A stretch of DNA of 64,000 nt, taken from KK5 sp034043675. GTDB taxonomy: Bacteria; Pseudomonadota; Gammaproteobacteria; Burkholderiales; Burkholderiaceae_C. The DNA is taken from NCBI RefSeq assembly GCF_034043675.1, contig NZ_JAXCLA010000004.1:310001-374000 (forward strand), in the 5' to 3' direction. Below, piece after piece: positions 7,952 to 15,778 of the stretch (position 1 is its first letter; each line of letters begins with the position of its first letter). Under the pieces are notes generated by a model, which searched no databases, was not told the DNA's origin, and saw only the letters and a list, made by a program, of their open reading frames with translations. A program made the position numbers and the translations under genes.

Positions 7952-9223
7952 TTCAGCAAAGCCGCCGCGGCGCCTGCGCATCGCTGCCGGGTCTGTCGTC
8001 GGCGTCGCCGAGGGCCAGCCGAAAAAGCGCTGCACATCGTCCCGGCGCGCCAGCGTGTCGCTCATGCCCAGGTTGATCAGCTCGTTGGTGAACGAGGGCT
8101 CGAACAGCAGGTAGCTGGTCAGCGCCGAGCCGCTGGCGCCCTGCCCCTGGCCGGTGGCGCCCACGCCCCGCAGCAGCGCACGGATCGGCGCCGGCAGGCT
8201 GCCCTGGTGCTCGGCGGCCAGGTCGTCGATGCGCCGGCTCGGCGCGATCACCAGCACGTCGATCGGCCGCAGCGGCGTCTTGCTGCGCACCTCCGGCGGC
8301 AGCAGCGACAAGGTGTTGTTGACCCGCTGCAGCCGCTCCACGTCCACCGCCAGCGCGTCCAGGAAGATGCTGGACAAGGCATGGCCGGCGATCTGCGCCA
8401 TGCTCGGATGCCCCTCGGCCAGCGGCACGCGGCGACCCGGCGGCTCGCTCATCCGGCCCGCGCCGATCACGAGAACCCGTTCCGCGCCGAGGTGCACCGC
8501 CGGCGAGATCGGCGCGCTCTGGCGCATCGAGCCGTCGCCGAACCATTCGGCCTGGCCGTCCAGGTCCAGCAGCTGCGCCGGAAAGATGAAGGGGATCGCC
8601 GATGACGCCAGCAGGTGTCCGATCGTCAGCTCGGTCCGCACCGCGAGCCGCTGCGAACGCAGCCAGGGCTTCACCTCGTGGCCGGTCTGGAAGAAGGTGA
8701 CGTGCTGGCCCGAGGTGTAGCTGGAGCCACTGATTGCCAGCGCGCTCAGGTGGCCGGCCTCCAGCATCTCGCCGAGCCGCTCGAGCCGCACCCACTGGCG
8801 CAGCAGGTCACCCAGCGGCTCGTTGTTCAGCAGGCTCTTCGGATGGGAGCGCCGCCAGCGCGTCAGCGCCCAGCCCAGGCTCATCATCGTCATCCAGCGC
8901 GCGCCGGTGCGGATCACGCCGAAGGAGTCGGCCGCGTAGACCTGGTCGACGTGGATGTTCTGCCAGAGGTAGACCAGGCCATCGACGGCGGAATCGAAGT
9001 CGTCCGCATGGCTGGCCAAGGTGGCCGCATTGATCGCGCCGGCCGAGGTGCCGCAGATGATCGGAAACGGATTGGTCGCCGTTGCCACACCCGCATCGCG
9101 CCGCAACTGCGCCAGCGCGGCCAGCACGCCGACCTGGTAGGCGGCGCGGGCACCGCCGCCGGAGAGGATCAGGCCGGTGGACGGTGACGTTGTGCTGGGA
9201 TTCGGCGCGGAGGCGTCTTGCAT
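7940..9223 (-). CDS. Patatin-like phospholipase (RssA-like)
   Basis: This is a 427-residue patatin-family serine hydrolase, probably a phospholipase or lysophospholipase. The oxyanion-hole motif is LSGGGARAAYQVGVL (residues 20-34). The nucleophile elbow is GTSAG (58-62, Ser60) and the catalytic Asp is in the DG pair at 230-231 (WFGDGSMRQSAP). The segment between carries a helical insert (VRLERLGEMLEAGHLSALAI). There is no signal peptide, so it is likely cytoplasmic or peripheral. It is downstream of dnaE on the same strand, 43 bp away, and convergent with the ComEA-like gene. The lipid substrate is unknown. Confidence 0.88.
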   Translation of the reverse strand: MQDASAPNPSTTSPSTGLILSGGGARAAYQVGVLAALAQLRRDAGVATATNPFPIICGTSAGAINAATLASHADDFDSAVDGLVYLWQNIHVDQVYAADSFGVIRTGARWMTMMSLGWALTRWRRSHPKSLLNNEPLGDLLRQWVRLERLGEMLEAGHLSALAISGSSYTSGQHVTFFQTGHEVKPWLRSQRLAVRTELTIGHLLASSAIPFIFPAQLLDLDGQAEWFGDGSMRQSAPISPAVHLGAERVLVIGAGRMSEPPGRRVPLAEGHPSMAQIAGHALSSIFLDALAVDVERLQRVNNTLSLLPPEVRSKTPLRPIDVLVIAPSRRIDDLAAEHQGSLPAPIRALLRGVGATGQGQGASGSALTSYLLFEPSFTNELINLGMSDTLARRDDVQRFFGWPSATPTTDPAAMRRRRGGFAESGI

Positions 9224-9266
9224 GGCGATGGCAGCGGGCGATCAATCATCGCCGAATTCATCGCCG

Positions 9267-12200
9267 TCACTCACCGTACACGATCTGCGCCACCTGCTTC
9301 GCATCCCCTGCAGCCACGACCGTCCGCAGCTTCTCCAGCGCCTCGTCGCAAGGCCAGAACTTGCTCGCCTCGCCCAGCTCGATCTTGAACTCGGCCTGGC
9401 CATCGACCCCGCTGGCGCCGTTCAGGAAATGGTGCGTCATCACCCGCAGGCCCTGGCGCGCCGTGCCCTGGTCGGTCTCGATCTGCTTGGGCGGGAAGCC
9501 GGCGACGATTTCCTTCAGCGGCGGCATCTTGCCGCGCACCGGCACGTAGAAATACTTGCCGAAGCGCGCGCGGGCCGCCGTGAGCGACCAGACCTGCTGG
9601 ATCGTCAGCCGCAGGCCGCCGGAGAAGCGGTCGTTCTGCACCTTGCCGGAGACGATGATCAGCTCGTCTTCCGCCAGCAGTTCCTTGTTCGCGTTGATCA
9701 GCTCCTCGTTGGCCACCGCCTCGATCGCGTCGCTCTTGTCGTCGAGCTTGAAGATCGCCACGCGGCCGCGGCTGCCGTTGATGATGCGCATGTCGCCGAC
9801 GATGCCGGCCAGCATCTGCGGTTCGCGGCTGTCCTGCGCGTCGCCGATGCGGCGCTTGACCATGCGGCGCACTTCCTCGCCGCTCTGGTCGAACAGGTGG
9901 CCGGAGAGGAAGAAGCCGATCGCCGTCTTCTCCAGGCTCAGCTTCTCCTTGATGCTCCATTCGGCGGCCTCGACCAGCGGCGGCTCGGCGGTGGAGGAGC
10001 CGTGCGCGCTGTCGTCGAAATCGAACAGGCCGCCCTGGTCGGCGTTCTGCGTCAGGTTGTCGGCGAAGGTGTAGCCCAGGCCGACGCTCGCCAGCAGGCG
10101 CGCCCGGTTGGGCTCCAGCGAGTCGAAGGCGCCGGCCTTGATCAACGCCTCGGTCACGCGCTTGTTGACCTGCTTGCGGTCCACGCGCGCGCAGAAGTCG
10201 AAGAAGCTCTTGAACGGCCCGCCGGCATTGCGCGCCGCCACGATCGCGTGGATCGCGTTCTGGCCCGAGCCCTTGATCGCGCCGAGGCTGTAGTTGATCT
10301 TCGTCTTGGACAGCGGCTCGAAGCGGTGCACGCCCAGGTTGACGTTGGGCGGCTCGAACTCGATGCCGAACAGCTTGGCATCGTTCAGCAGCACCTTCAG
10401 CTTGTCGGTGTCGTCCGACTCGATGGTCATGTTCGCCGCGTAGAACTCCGCGGTGAAATGGACCTTCAGCCAGCCGGTGTGATAGGCCAGCAGCGAGTAG
10501 GCGGCGGCGTGCGACTTGTTGAAGCCGTACCCCGCGAACTTCTCCATCAGGTCGAAGACCTCGTCGGCCTTGGCCGTGTCGAGGCCCTTCTCGGCCGCGC
10601 CCTTGCGGAACAGCTCGCGGTGGGCGGCCATTTCCTCGGCCTTCTTCTTGCCCATCGCGCGGCGCAGCATGTCCGCGCCACCCAGCGTGTAGCCGCCCAG
10701 CACCTGGGCGGTCTGCATCACCTGCTCCTGGTAGACCATGATGCCGTAGGTCTCGGACAGCACGGCCTCGGCCAGCGGGTGCGGGTACTCGACCTTCTCC
10801 TTGCCGTGCTTGCGCGCGACGAAGGTGGGGATCAGGTCCATCGGGCCCGGCCGGTACAGCGCGTTCAGCGCGATCAGGTCTTCCAGGCGCGAGGGCTTCG
10901 CCTCCTTCAGCATCTTCTGCATGCCGGGGGATTCGAACTGGAACACCGATTCGGTCAGGCCGTCGGAGAAGAGCTTGTAGGTGCGGCGGTCGTCGAGCGG
11001 GATCTTCTCGAAGGCGAAGTCCTTCTGCTCGGGATAGCGAGCGACGATGAACTCCTTGGCCATCTCCATGATGGTCAAGGTGGCCAGGCCCAAAAAGTCG
11101 AACTTCACGAGGCCGATCGCCTCGACGTCGTCCTTGTCGTACTGGCTCACCGCGCTGGTCGAGCCAGGCTGCTGGTACTGCGGGCAGAAGTCGGTGATCT
11201 TGCCGGGCGCGATCAGCACGCCGCCGGCGTGCATGCCGATCGAGCGCACCGTGCCCTCCACCTGCGTGGCCAGGGCCAGCAGCGCGGCGACTTCCTCGTC
11301 GGCCTGCTCGCGGTCGTTGATCTCCGGCGCCTCGTGGCGGGCGTAGATCATCTTGGCCTTGTTGGGGTCGAAGTCGTCCGGCAGCGGCGCCAGGGTCACC
11401 GTCTTGCCCGGCGGCGCCGGAACCAGCTTGGCGATCGAGTCCACGTGGCCGAAGCCCATGCCCAGCACGCGGCCGATGTCTCGCAGCGCGCCCTTGGCCG
11501 CCATCGTGCCGAAGGTGGCGATCTGGCTCACCGCCGGGCGGCCATACTTTTCCTTCACGTAGTCGATGACGCGGTCGCGGTTGCCCTGGCAGAAGTCGAT
11601 GTCGAAGTCGGGCATCGAGACCCGCTCGGGGTTCAGGAAACGCTCGAACAGCAGGTTGTATTCCAGCGGATCCAGGTCGGTGATCGACAGCGCGTAGGCG
11701 ACCAGCGAGCCCGCGCCCGACCCCCGGCCCGGGCCGACCGGGCAGCCGTTGTTCTTGGCCCAGCGGATGAAGTCCGACACGATCAGGAAGTAGCCCGGGA
11801 AGCCCATCTTGATGATGGTCTCCAGCTCGAACTCCAGCCGCTCGACATAGCGCGGGCGCTGGGCGTCGCGCTTGGCCTCGTCCGGGTACAGCAAATGCAA
11901 CCGTTCTTCCAGGCCTTCGAAGGACAACTGGCGGAAGTACTGGTCCATCGGCATCGGCTTGCCGTCGTCGAGGATCGGCGTCGGGAAGTCCGGCAGCTGC
12001 GGCTTGCCCAGCACCAGCGAGAGACTGCAGCGCCGCGCGATCTCCACCGTGTTGGTGATCGCGCTCGGGATGTCGGCGAACAGCTTCTCCATCGTCGCCT
12101 GGTCGCGGAAATACTGGCCCGGCAGGAAGCGTTTGATGCGCTTCGGGTTGGCCAACGTCTCGCCGTCGGCGATGCAGACGCGCGCCTCGTGCGCGCCGTA

Positions 12201-12818
12201 TTCGTCCTCGGTCAGGAACTGGATCGGGTGGGTGGCGACGACCGGCAGGCCCAGTTCAGCCGCCAGCGGCACGCTGGACTGCACCAGCGCCTCCTGCCCC
12301 GGCAGGCCCGCACGCTGCAGCTCGATGTAGAAGCGGCCCGGGAAGGCCGCCGAAAGCCGCGCCGCCCAGTCCTTCGCCCGCGCCTTGTCGCCCATCAGCA
12401 GCGCCTGGCCCAGGCCGCCGTGCTGCGCGCCGGAGAGGCAGATCAGCCCCTCGCCCAGCTCCTGCAGCCATTCCCACTTCAGGCAGGCCTGGTTGCGGAT
12501 CACGTTCTGAATCCAGGCGCGCGACAGCAGTTCGGAGATGTTCAGGTAGCCCTGCGTGTTCTGCACCAGCAGCAGGATGCGGCTCGGGTTCTTGTCGGAG
12601 CCCTCGGGCTCCAGCCAGCAGTCGGCGCCGAGGATGGGCTTCACGCCCTTCTTGCGGCAGGCGTTGTAGAACTTGACGCCGCCGAACAGGTTGGCGAGGT
12701 CGCTCAGGCCCAGGGCGACCTGCCCGTCCTTGGCCGCCGCGGCGGCAGCGTCGTCGACGCGAAGGGTGCCGTCGACGACGGAGAACTCGGTATGGGTGCG
12801 CAGGTGAACGAAAGACAT
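9267..12818 (-). CDS. dnaE: DNA polymerase III subunit alpha
   Basis: This is the replicative polymerase catalytic subunit. It has 1183 residues, slightly longer than the E. coli protein (1160). Order: PHP domain from the N-terminus (FVHLRTHTEFSVVDG, DLANLFGGVKFYNACRKKG); palm with the catalytic aspartates in MPDFDIDFCQGNRDRV (about 400-415); GRGSGAGSLVAYAL just before it; FQFESPGMQKML and NALYRPGPMDLIP in the fingers; tandem HhH; and an OB fold near the C-terminus (AGIVGDMRIINGSRGRVAIF). This is the DnaE1 type with full length, not the shorter error-prone DnaE2. It diverges from the cyclophilin gene over 53 bp. A long open frame on the opposite strand (9177-12875) is a codon-bias shadow. Confidence 0.97.
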   Translation of the reverse strand: MSFVHLRTHTEFSVVDGTLRVDDAAAAAAKDGQVALGLSDLANLFGGVKFYNACRKKGVKPILGADCWLEPEGSDKNPSRILLLVQNTQGYLNISELLSRAWIQNVIRNQACLKWEWLQELGEGLICLSGAQHGGLGQALLMGDKARAKDWAARLSAAFPGRFYIELQRAGLPGQEALVQSSVPLAAELGLPVVATHPIQFLTEDEYGAHEARVCIADGETLANPKRIKRFLPGQYFRDQATMEKLFADIPSAITNTVEIARRCSLSLVLGKPQLPDFPTPILDDGKPMPMDQYFRQLSFEGLEERLHLLYPDEAKRDAQRPRYVERLEFELETIIKMGFPGYFLIVSDFIRWAKNNGCPVGPGRGSGAGSLVAYALSITDLDPLEYNLLFERFLNPERVSMPDFDIDFCQGNRDRVIDYVKEKYGRPAVSQIATFGTMAAKGALRDIGRVLGMGFGHVDSIAKLVPAPPGKTVTLAPLPDDFDPNKAKMIYARHEAPEINDREQADEEVAALLALATQVEGTVRSIGMHAGGVLIAPGKITDFCPQYQQPGSTSAVSQYDKDDVEAIGLVKFDFLGLATLTIMEMAKEFIVARYPEQKDFAFEKIPLDDRRTYKLFSDGLTESVFQFESPGMQKMLKEAKPSRLEDLIALNALYRPGPMDLIPTFVARKHGKEKVEYPHPLAEAVLSETYGIMVYQEQVMQTAQVLGGYTLGGADMLRRAMGKKKAEEMAAHRELFRKGAAEKGLDTAKADEVFDLMEKFAGYGFNKSHAAAYSLLAYHTGWLKVHFTAEFYAANMTIESDDTDKLKVLLNDAKLFGIEFEPPNVNLGVHRFEPLSKTKINYSLGAIKGSGQNAIHAIVAARNAGGPFKSFFDFCARVDRKQVNKRVTEALIKAGAFDSLEPNRARLLASVGLGYTFADNLTQNADQGGLFDFDDSAHGSSTAEPPLVEAAEWSIKEKLSLEKTAIGFFLSGHLFDQSGEEVRRMVKRRIGDAQDSREPQMLAGIVGDMRIINGSRGRVAIFKLDDKSDAIEAVANEELINANKELLAEDELIIVSGKVQNDRFSGGLRLTIQQVWSLTAARARFGKYFYVPVRGKMPPLKEIVAGFPPKQIETDQGTARQGLRVMTHHFLNGASGVDGQAEFKIELGEASKFWPCDEALEKLRTVVAAGDAKQVAQIVYGE

Positions 12819-12871
12819 CCCTGGATTTTAGGAGGCCGCGGGTATGCTGCCGCCCGACAAGGAGACTTCCC

Positions 12872-13801
12872 ATGAAGAAAGCCCCACTCGCCACCCTGCT
12901 GGCCGCCCTGCTGATCGCCGCCCTTCCGGCTTTTGCCGCGAAGCACCCGGCGGCGAAGAAGCCCGCCGTCCCGACCAAGAGCAGCGCCGACATCATCAAG
13001 GACTCGCCCGACGGCGACTGGCGTGAGCTCGACCCCGACAACACGATCCTGATGGAATTCGCCCAGGGTCAGGTCTTGATCGAACTGGCACCGCGCTTCG
13101 CACCGAAGCACGCCGCCAACATCCGCGAGATGGCCCACACCGGCTTCTACGACGGCCTGGCCGTCGTGCGCGTGCAGGACAACTTCGTCGCCCAGTGGGG
13201 CGACCCGGACGGCGACGACCCGGCCAAGGCCCGGTCGCTGGGCAAGGCCGAGGCGCACCTGCCGGCCGAATTCTCGATCCCGCTGAAGGGCCTGCCGCTG
13301 AAGAAGCTGCCCGACGTGGACGGCTGGGCGCCGGTCACCGGCTTCGTCGACGGCTTCCCGGTCGCCGCCAACCCGAAGACCGGCCAGGCCTGGCTGGCCC
13401 ACTGCTACGGGATGGTCGGCGCCGGCCGCGGCAACGAGGCTGATTCCAGCACCGGTGGCGAGCTCTATGCCGTGATCGGCCAGGCGCCGCGTGGGCTGGA
13501 TCTGAACATCACCGTCGTCGGCCGCGTGCTGTCGGGCATCGAACTGCTCTCCAGCCTGCCACGCGGCGGCCCGAACATGGGCTTCTACGACCAGGCCGAG
13601 CAACGCACCGCGATCAAGCGCGTGCGCCTGCTGGCCGACATGCCCGAGGCCGAGCGCCCGCACCTGCAGGTGCTGCGCACGGACAGCAAGACCTGGCCCC
13701 AGTTGCTGGACGCTCGGCGCAACCGCACCGGCTGGTTCGTCTACAACCCGAAGCACATCGACGTCTGCAGCGCAACGGTACCCACCCGCCCAGGGAAGTA
13801 A
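12872..13801 (+). CDS. Secreted cyclophilin-type peptidyl-prolyl cis-trans isomerase
   Basis: This 309-residue protein has a signal peptide (MKKAPLATLLAALLIAALPA, cleaved near FAA-K) and a Lys/Pro-rich linker, then a cyclophilin-like domain (about 50-250: ILMEFAQGQVLIELAPRFAP, GFYDGLAVVRVQDNFVAQWG). It would catalyse prolyl isomerisation of proteins in the periplasm. The domain is enlarged by an insert (PADFS-like region plus VDGWAPVTGFVDGFPVAANP) and followed by about 60 residues ending in a Cys. The start is supported by the Shine-Dalgarno AAGGAGAC just upstream. It is divergent from dnaE. Some canonical cyclophilin active-site residues are not obvious, so activity is inferred from the family. 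Confidence 0.82.
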   Translation: MKKAPLATLLAALLIAALPAFAAKHPAAKKPAVPTKSSADIIKDSPDGDWRELDPDNTILMEFAQGQVLIELAPRFAPKHAANIREMAHTGFYDGLAVVRVQDNFVAQWGDPDGDDPAKARSLGKAEAHLPAEFSIPLKGLPLKKLPDVDGWAPVTGFVDGFPVAANPKTGQAWLAHCYGMVGAGRGNEADSSTGGELYAVIGQAPRGLDLNITVVGRVLSGIELLSSLPRGGPNMGFYDQAEQRTAIKRVRLLADMPEAERPHLQVLRTDSKTWPQLLDARRNRTGWFVYNPKHIDVCSATVPTRPGK

Positions 13802-14138
13802 GCCCCTCGCCTGGTCTCGCCTCGCTGAACGCGGGCGGGCCCAGTCGGTCCCCCGAGGGGACGGCGATGCTTGCGGCATCGAGCCGCAAGCACATCGCCA
13901 TGTGGGCCGGCTTGGGAGCGGCCCGGCGCTCGGCCCGCGGAAGCCCAGCCAGCACAAGCATCGTTGCACCGCAAGCGTGGCAACCCACCCTGCCGCGCTG
14001 CAGTGGTACGCAGGCCCCCAGGAAAGTCCCCGGGAAGAAATCCCTTGAGACTTCGCACTCCGGACGTTAAGAATTGAAAAGCCAGGAGCCCGTCGAGGCT
14101 CAGGGTTAGACCAATAACGCACCGACCGGAGACTTGCC
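13802..14138. repeat. 337-bp gene-free stretch with palindromic repeat copy B
   Basis: No convincing gene is present. It opens with a dyad GTCCCC-cga-GGGGAC (13848-13862). A long hairpin follows: left arm GGCGATGCTTGCGGC (13863-13877), loop ATCGA, right arm GCCGCAAG plus CATCGCC (13883-13899) with a 2-nt CA bulge. After it comes CTTGGGAGCGGCCCGGCGCT (13911-13930), near-identical to the tail of the 5235-5307 repeat. The last 120 bp hold a short dyad GAGCC...GGCTC (about 14086-14101) and the GGAGAC ribosome site of the next gene. No T-run follows the hairpins, so they are not textbook terminators, though they may end cyclophilin transcription. Confidence 0.6.
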
Positions 14139-15419
14139 ATGCGAATCGATTCCCCACGGCAGACGTCCGCGGCTCATGCAGTTGCCCTTGCCGCCGCCCT
14201 CGCCTGCTTCGCTGTTCCCGCCTCTGCCCAGCCCAATATGGAAAAGCTCAAGGGCATGAAGGTCGCGAGCACTGACCTCAACATCCCGTTGGTGCCCCAG
14301 ACAGGTGCGAACGCCGATGCCATCAAGGCCAACCTGAAGCGGATCAAGCTGCCGCCGGGTTTCCAGATCAGCCTCTACGCCGTCGTGCCCGATGCGCGCC
14401 ACATGGCCGTGGCGCCCAGCACGAACATGCTCTTCGTCGGCACCCGCAAGACCACCGTCTGGGCCGTCACCAACCGCAACAGCGGCGACGCGGCGACGGA
14501 GGTGAAGTCCTTCGCGCCGAGCCTGAAGTTCAGCAACCCGAACGGGGTCTGCTGGACCAAGGACGGCGTGCTGATCGTCGCCGAGCACAACCGCGTGCTG
14601 AGCTTCCCGGCCGCGGAGTTCTTCTATGAAGGCCCGGACGTGGCCGTCGGCGAGATCCTGCCGCAGGGCAAGCTGATCCCGCCCGAGGAAGAGTCCTTCA
14701 ACCACGGCGCGCGCACCTGCCGCATCGGGCCGGACGGCATGCTCTACATCACGATGGGCCAGCCCTTCAACGTGCCGCCGCGCGACAAGCTCGACCTGTA
14801 CAAGCAGTGGGGCATCGGCGGCATCGTGCGCATGAACCTCGACGGCAGCAAGCGCGAGGTCTACGCCACCGGCGTCCGCAACTCCGTGGGCATGGACTTC
14901 AACCCCAAGGACGGCACGCTCTGGTTCACCGACAACCAGACCGACGGCATGGGCGACGACATCCCCGCCGGCGAGATCAACCGCGCCACCAAGGCCGGTC
15001 AGTTCTTCGGTTACCCCTGGAAACAGGGCAAGACCCGCATCACCGAATTCGGCTACGACAAGGACCCGCTGCCGGCCAACATCGTCGACCCGCAGGTCTA
15101 CACCATCGCCCATGCGGCCGACCTGGGCATGGTCTTCTACACCGGCAAGTCCTTCCCGGCGAAGTACCAGGGCGGCATCTTCTCGGCCCAGCACGGCTCC
15201 TGGAACCGCACCAAGCCGGTCGGCGCGCAGGTGCTGTTCACCTCGCTGAAGCCTGACGGCACGGCCGACAAGACCGAGGTCTTCGCCGAAGGTTGGCTGG
15301 ACGATACCGGCCTGTACCGTGGCCGCCCGGTGGACGTGGCCGTGGCCAAGGACGGCTCGCTGCTGATCAGCGACGACTTTGCCGGCGCCATCTACCGCGT
15401 CACCTACACCGCCCCATGA
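14139..15419 (+). CDS. PQQ-dependent sugar dehydrogenase, L-sorbosone dehydrogenase-like
   Basis: This is a secreted six-bladed beta-propeller dehydrogenase of the glucose/sorbosone dehydrogenase family. It has 426 residues with a signal peptide of about 30 (ending AVPASAQ). Family stretches include IKLPPGFQISLYAVVPDARH, LVIVAEHNR-like blade repeats, GIRNSVGMDFNPKDGTLWFTDN (seen here as TGVRNSVGMDFNPKDGTLWF) and SAQHGSWNRTKPVGAQV. Such proteins oxidise aldoses or sorbosone in the periplasm and pass electrons to cytochromes. The next gene, a cytochrome c, overlaps it by 4 bp, a strong hint that it is the electron acceptor. PQQ dependence is inferred; no PQQ synthesis genes are in the window. 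Confidence 0.85.
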   Translation: MRIDSPRQTSAAHAVALAAALACFAVPASAQPNMEKLKGMKVASTDLNIPLVPQTGANADAIKANLKRIKLPPGFQISLYAVVPDARHMAVAPSTNMLFVGTRKTTVWAVTNRNSGDAATEVKSFAPSLKFSNPNGVCWTKDGVLIVAEHNRVLSFPAAEFFYEGPDVAVGEILPQGKLIPPEEESFNHGARTCRIGPDGMLYITMGQPFNVPPRDKLDLYKQWGIGGIVRMNLDGSKREVYATGVRNSVGMDFNPKDGTLWFTDNQTDGMGDDIPAGEINRATKAGQFFGYPWKQGKTRITEFGYDKDPLPANIVDPQVYTIAHAADLGMVFYTGKSFPAKYQGGIFSAQHGSWNRTKPVGAQVLFTSLKPDGTADKTEVFAEGWLDDTGLYRGRPVDVAVAKDGSLLISDDFAGAIYRVTYTAP

Positions 15420-15742
15420 GGCAGAGCCTGCTCCTGTTCGCAGCAGCAGCCCTGGCCTGGGGGGGCCTTCCCGCCCAGGCCCAGGACGCGCAGGTCGGGC
15501 GCCAGAAGGCGCAGGCCTGCGCGGTCTGCCACGGCCCGCAGGGCATCGCGACCGCGCCGGACGCGCCCAACCTGGCCGGCCAGCCCGAGGTCTATCTCAC
15601 CGCTCAGCTGCGTGCGTATCGCGATGGCACGCGCAAGCACGAGATCATGAGCGTGATGGCCAAGCCGTTGAGCGATGCGGACATCGCGAACCTCGCCGCC
15701 TGGTTCGCTTCCATCAAGGTCGAAGCACAAGCGCCGCGCTGA
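15416..15742 (+). CDS. Periplasmic class I cytochrome c
   Basis: This small c-type cytochrome has 108 residues. A signal peptide (about 1-22, ending LPAQA) is followed by a single haem site CAVCH (Cys35, Cys38, His39). The likely axial methionine is Met78 or Met81 in HEIMSVMAKPLSD. The pattern GPQGIATAPDAPNLAGQPEVY resembles cytochrome c4/c553 domains. Its ATG overlaps the stop of the sorbosone-type dehydrogenase (ATGA), so the two are translationally coupled and it probably takes electrons from that enzyme in the periplasm. A perfect hairpin follows 8 bp after its stop. Confidence 0.9.
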   Translation: MRQSLLLFAAAALAWGGLPAQAQDAQVGRQKAQACAVCHGPQGIATAPDAPNLAGQPEVYLTAQLRAYRDGTRKHEIMSVMAKPLSDADIANLAAWFASIKVEAQAPR

Positions 15743-15750
15743 GGTAAAAA

Positions 15751-15776
15751 GGCGGCTCGTCCACCCACGAGCCGCC
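15751..15776. terminator. Perfect 10-bp hairpin between cytochrome c and acyl-CoA synthetase
   Basis: GGCGGCTCGT (15751-15760) pairs perfectly with ACGAGCCGCC (15767-15776) around a CCACCC loop. Five A residues lie just before it on the + strand, so on the minus strand it reads as stem plus T5, a rho-independent terminator shape, yet no minus-strand gene ends here. On the + strand it stands 8 bp after the cytochrome stop and 2 bp before the next ATG, so it could terminate leakily or mask translation initiation. Confidence 0.5.
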
Positions 15777-15778
15777 CG

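Noticed and set aside
9177..12875. 1232-codon open frame antisense to dnaE
   Set aside because: It mirrors the high-GC codon bias of dnaE, shows no recognisable domain and is low in complexity (His/Gln/Arg/Val-rich). dnaE on the other strand is unmistakable.
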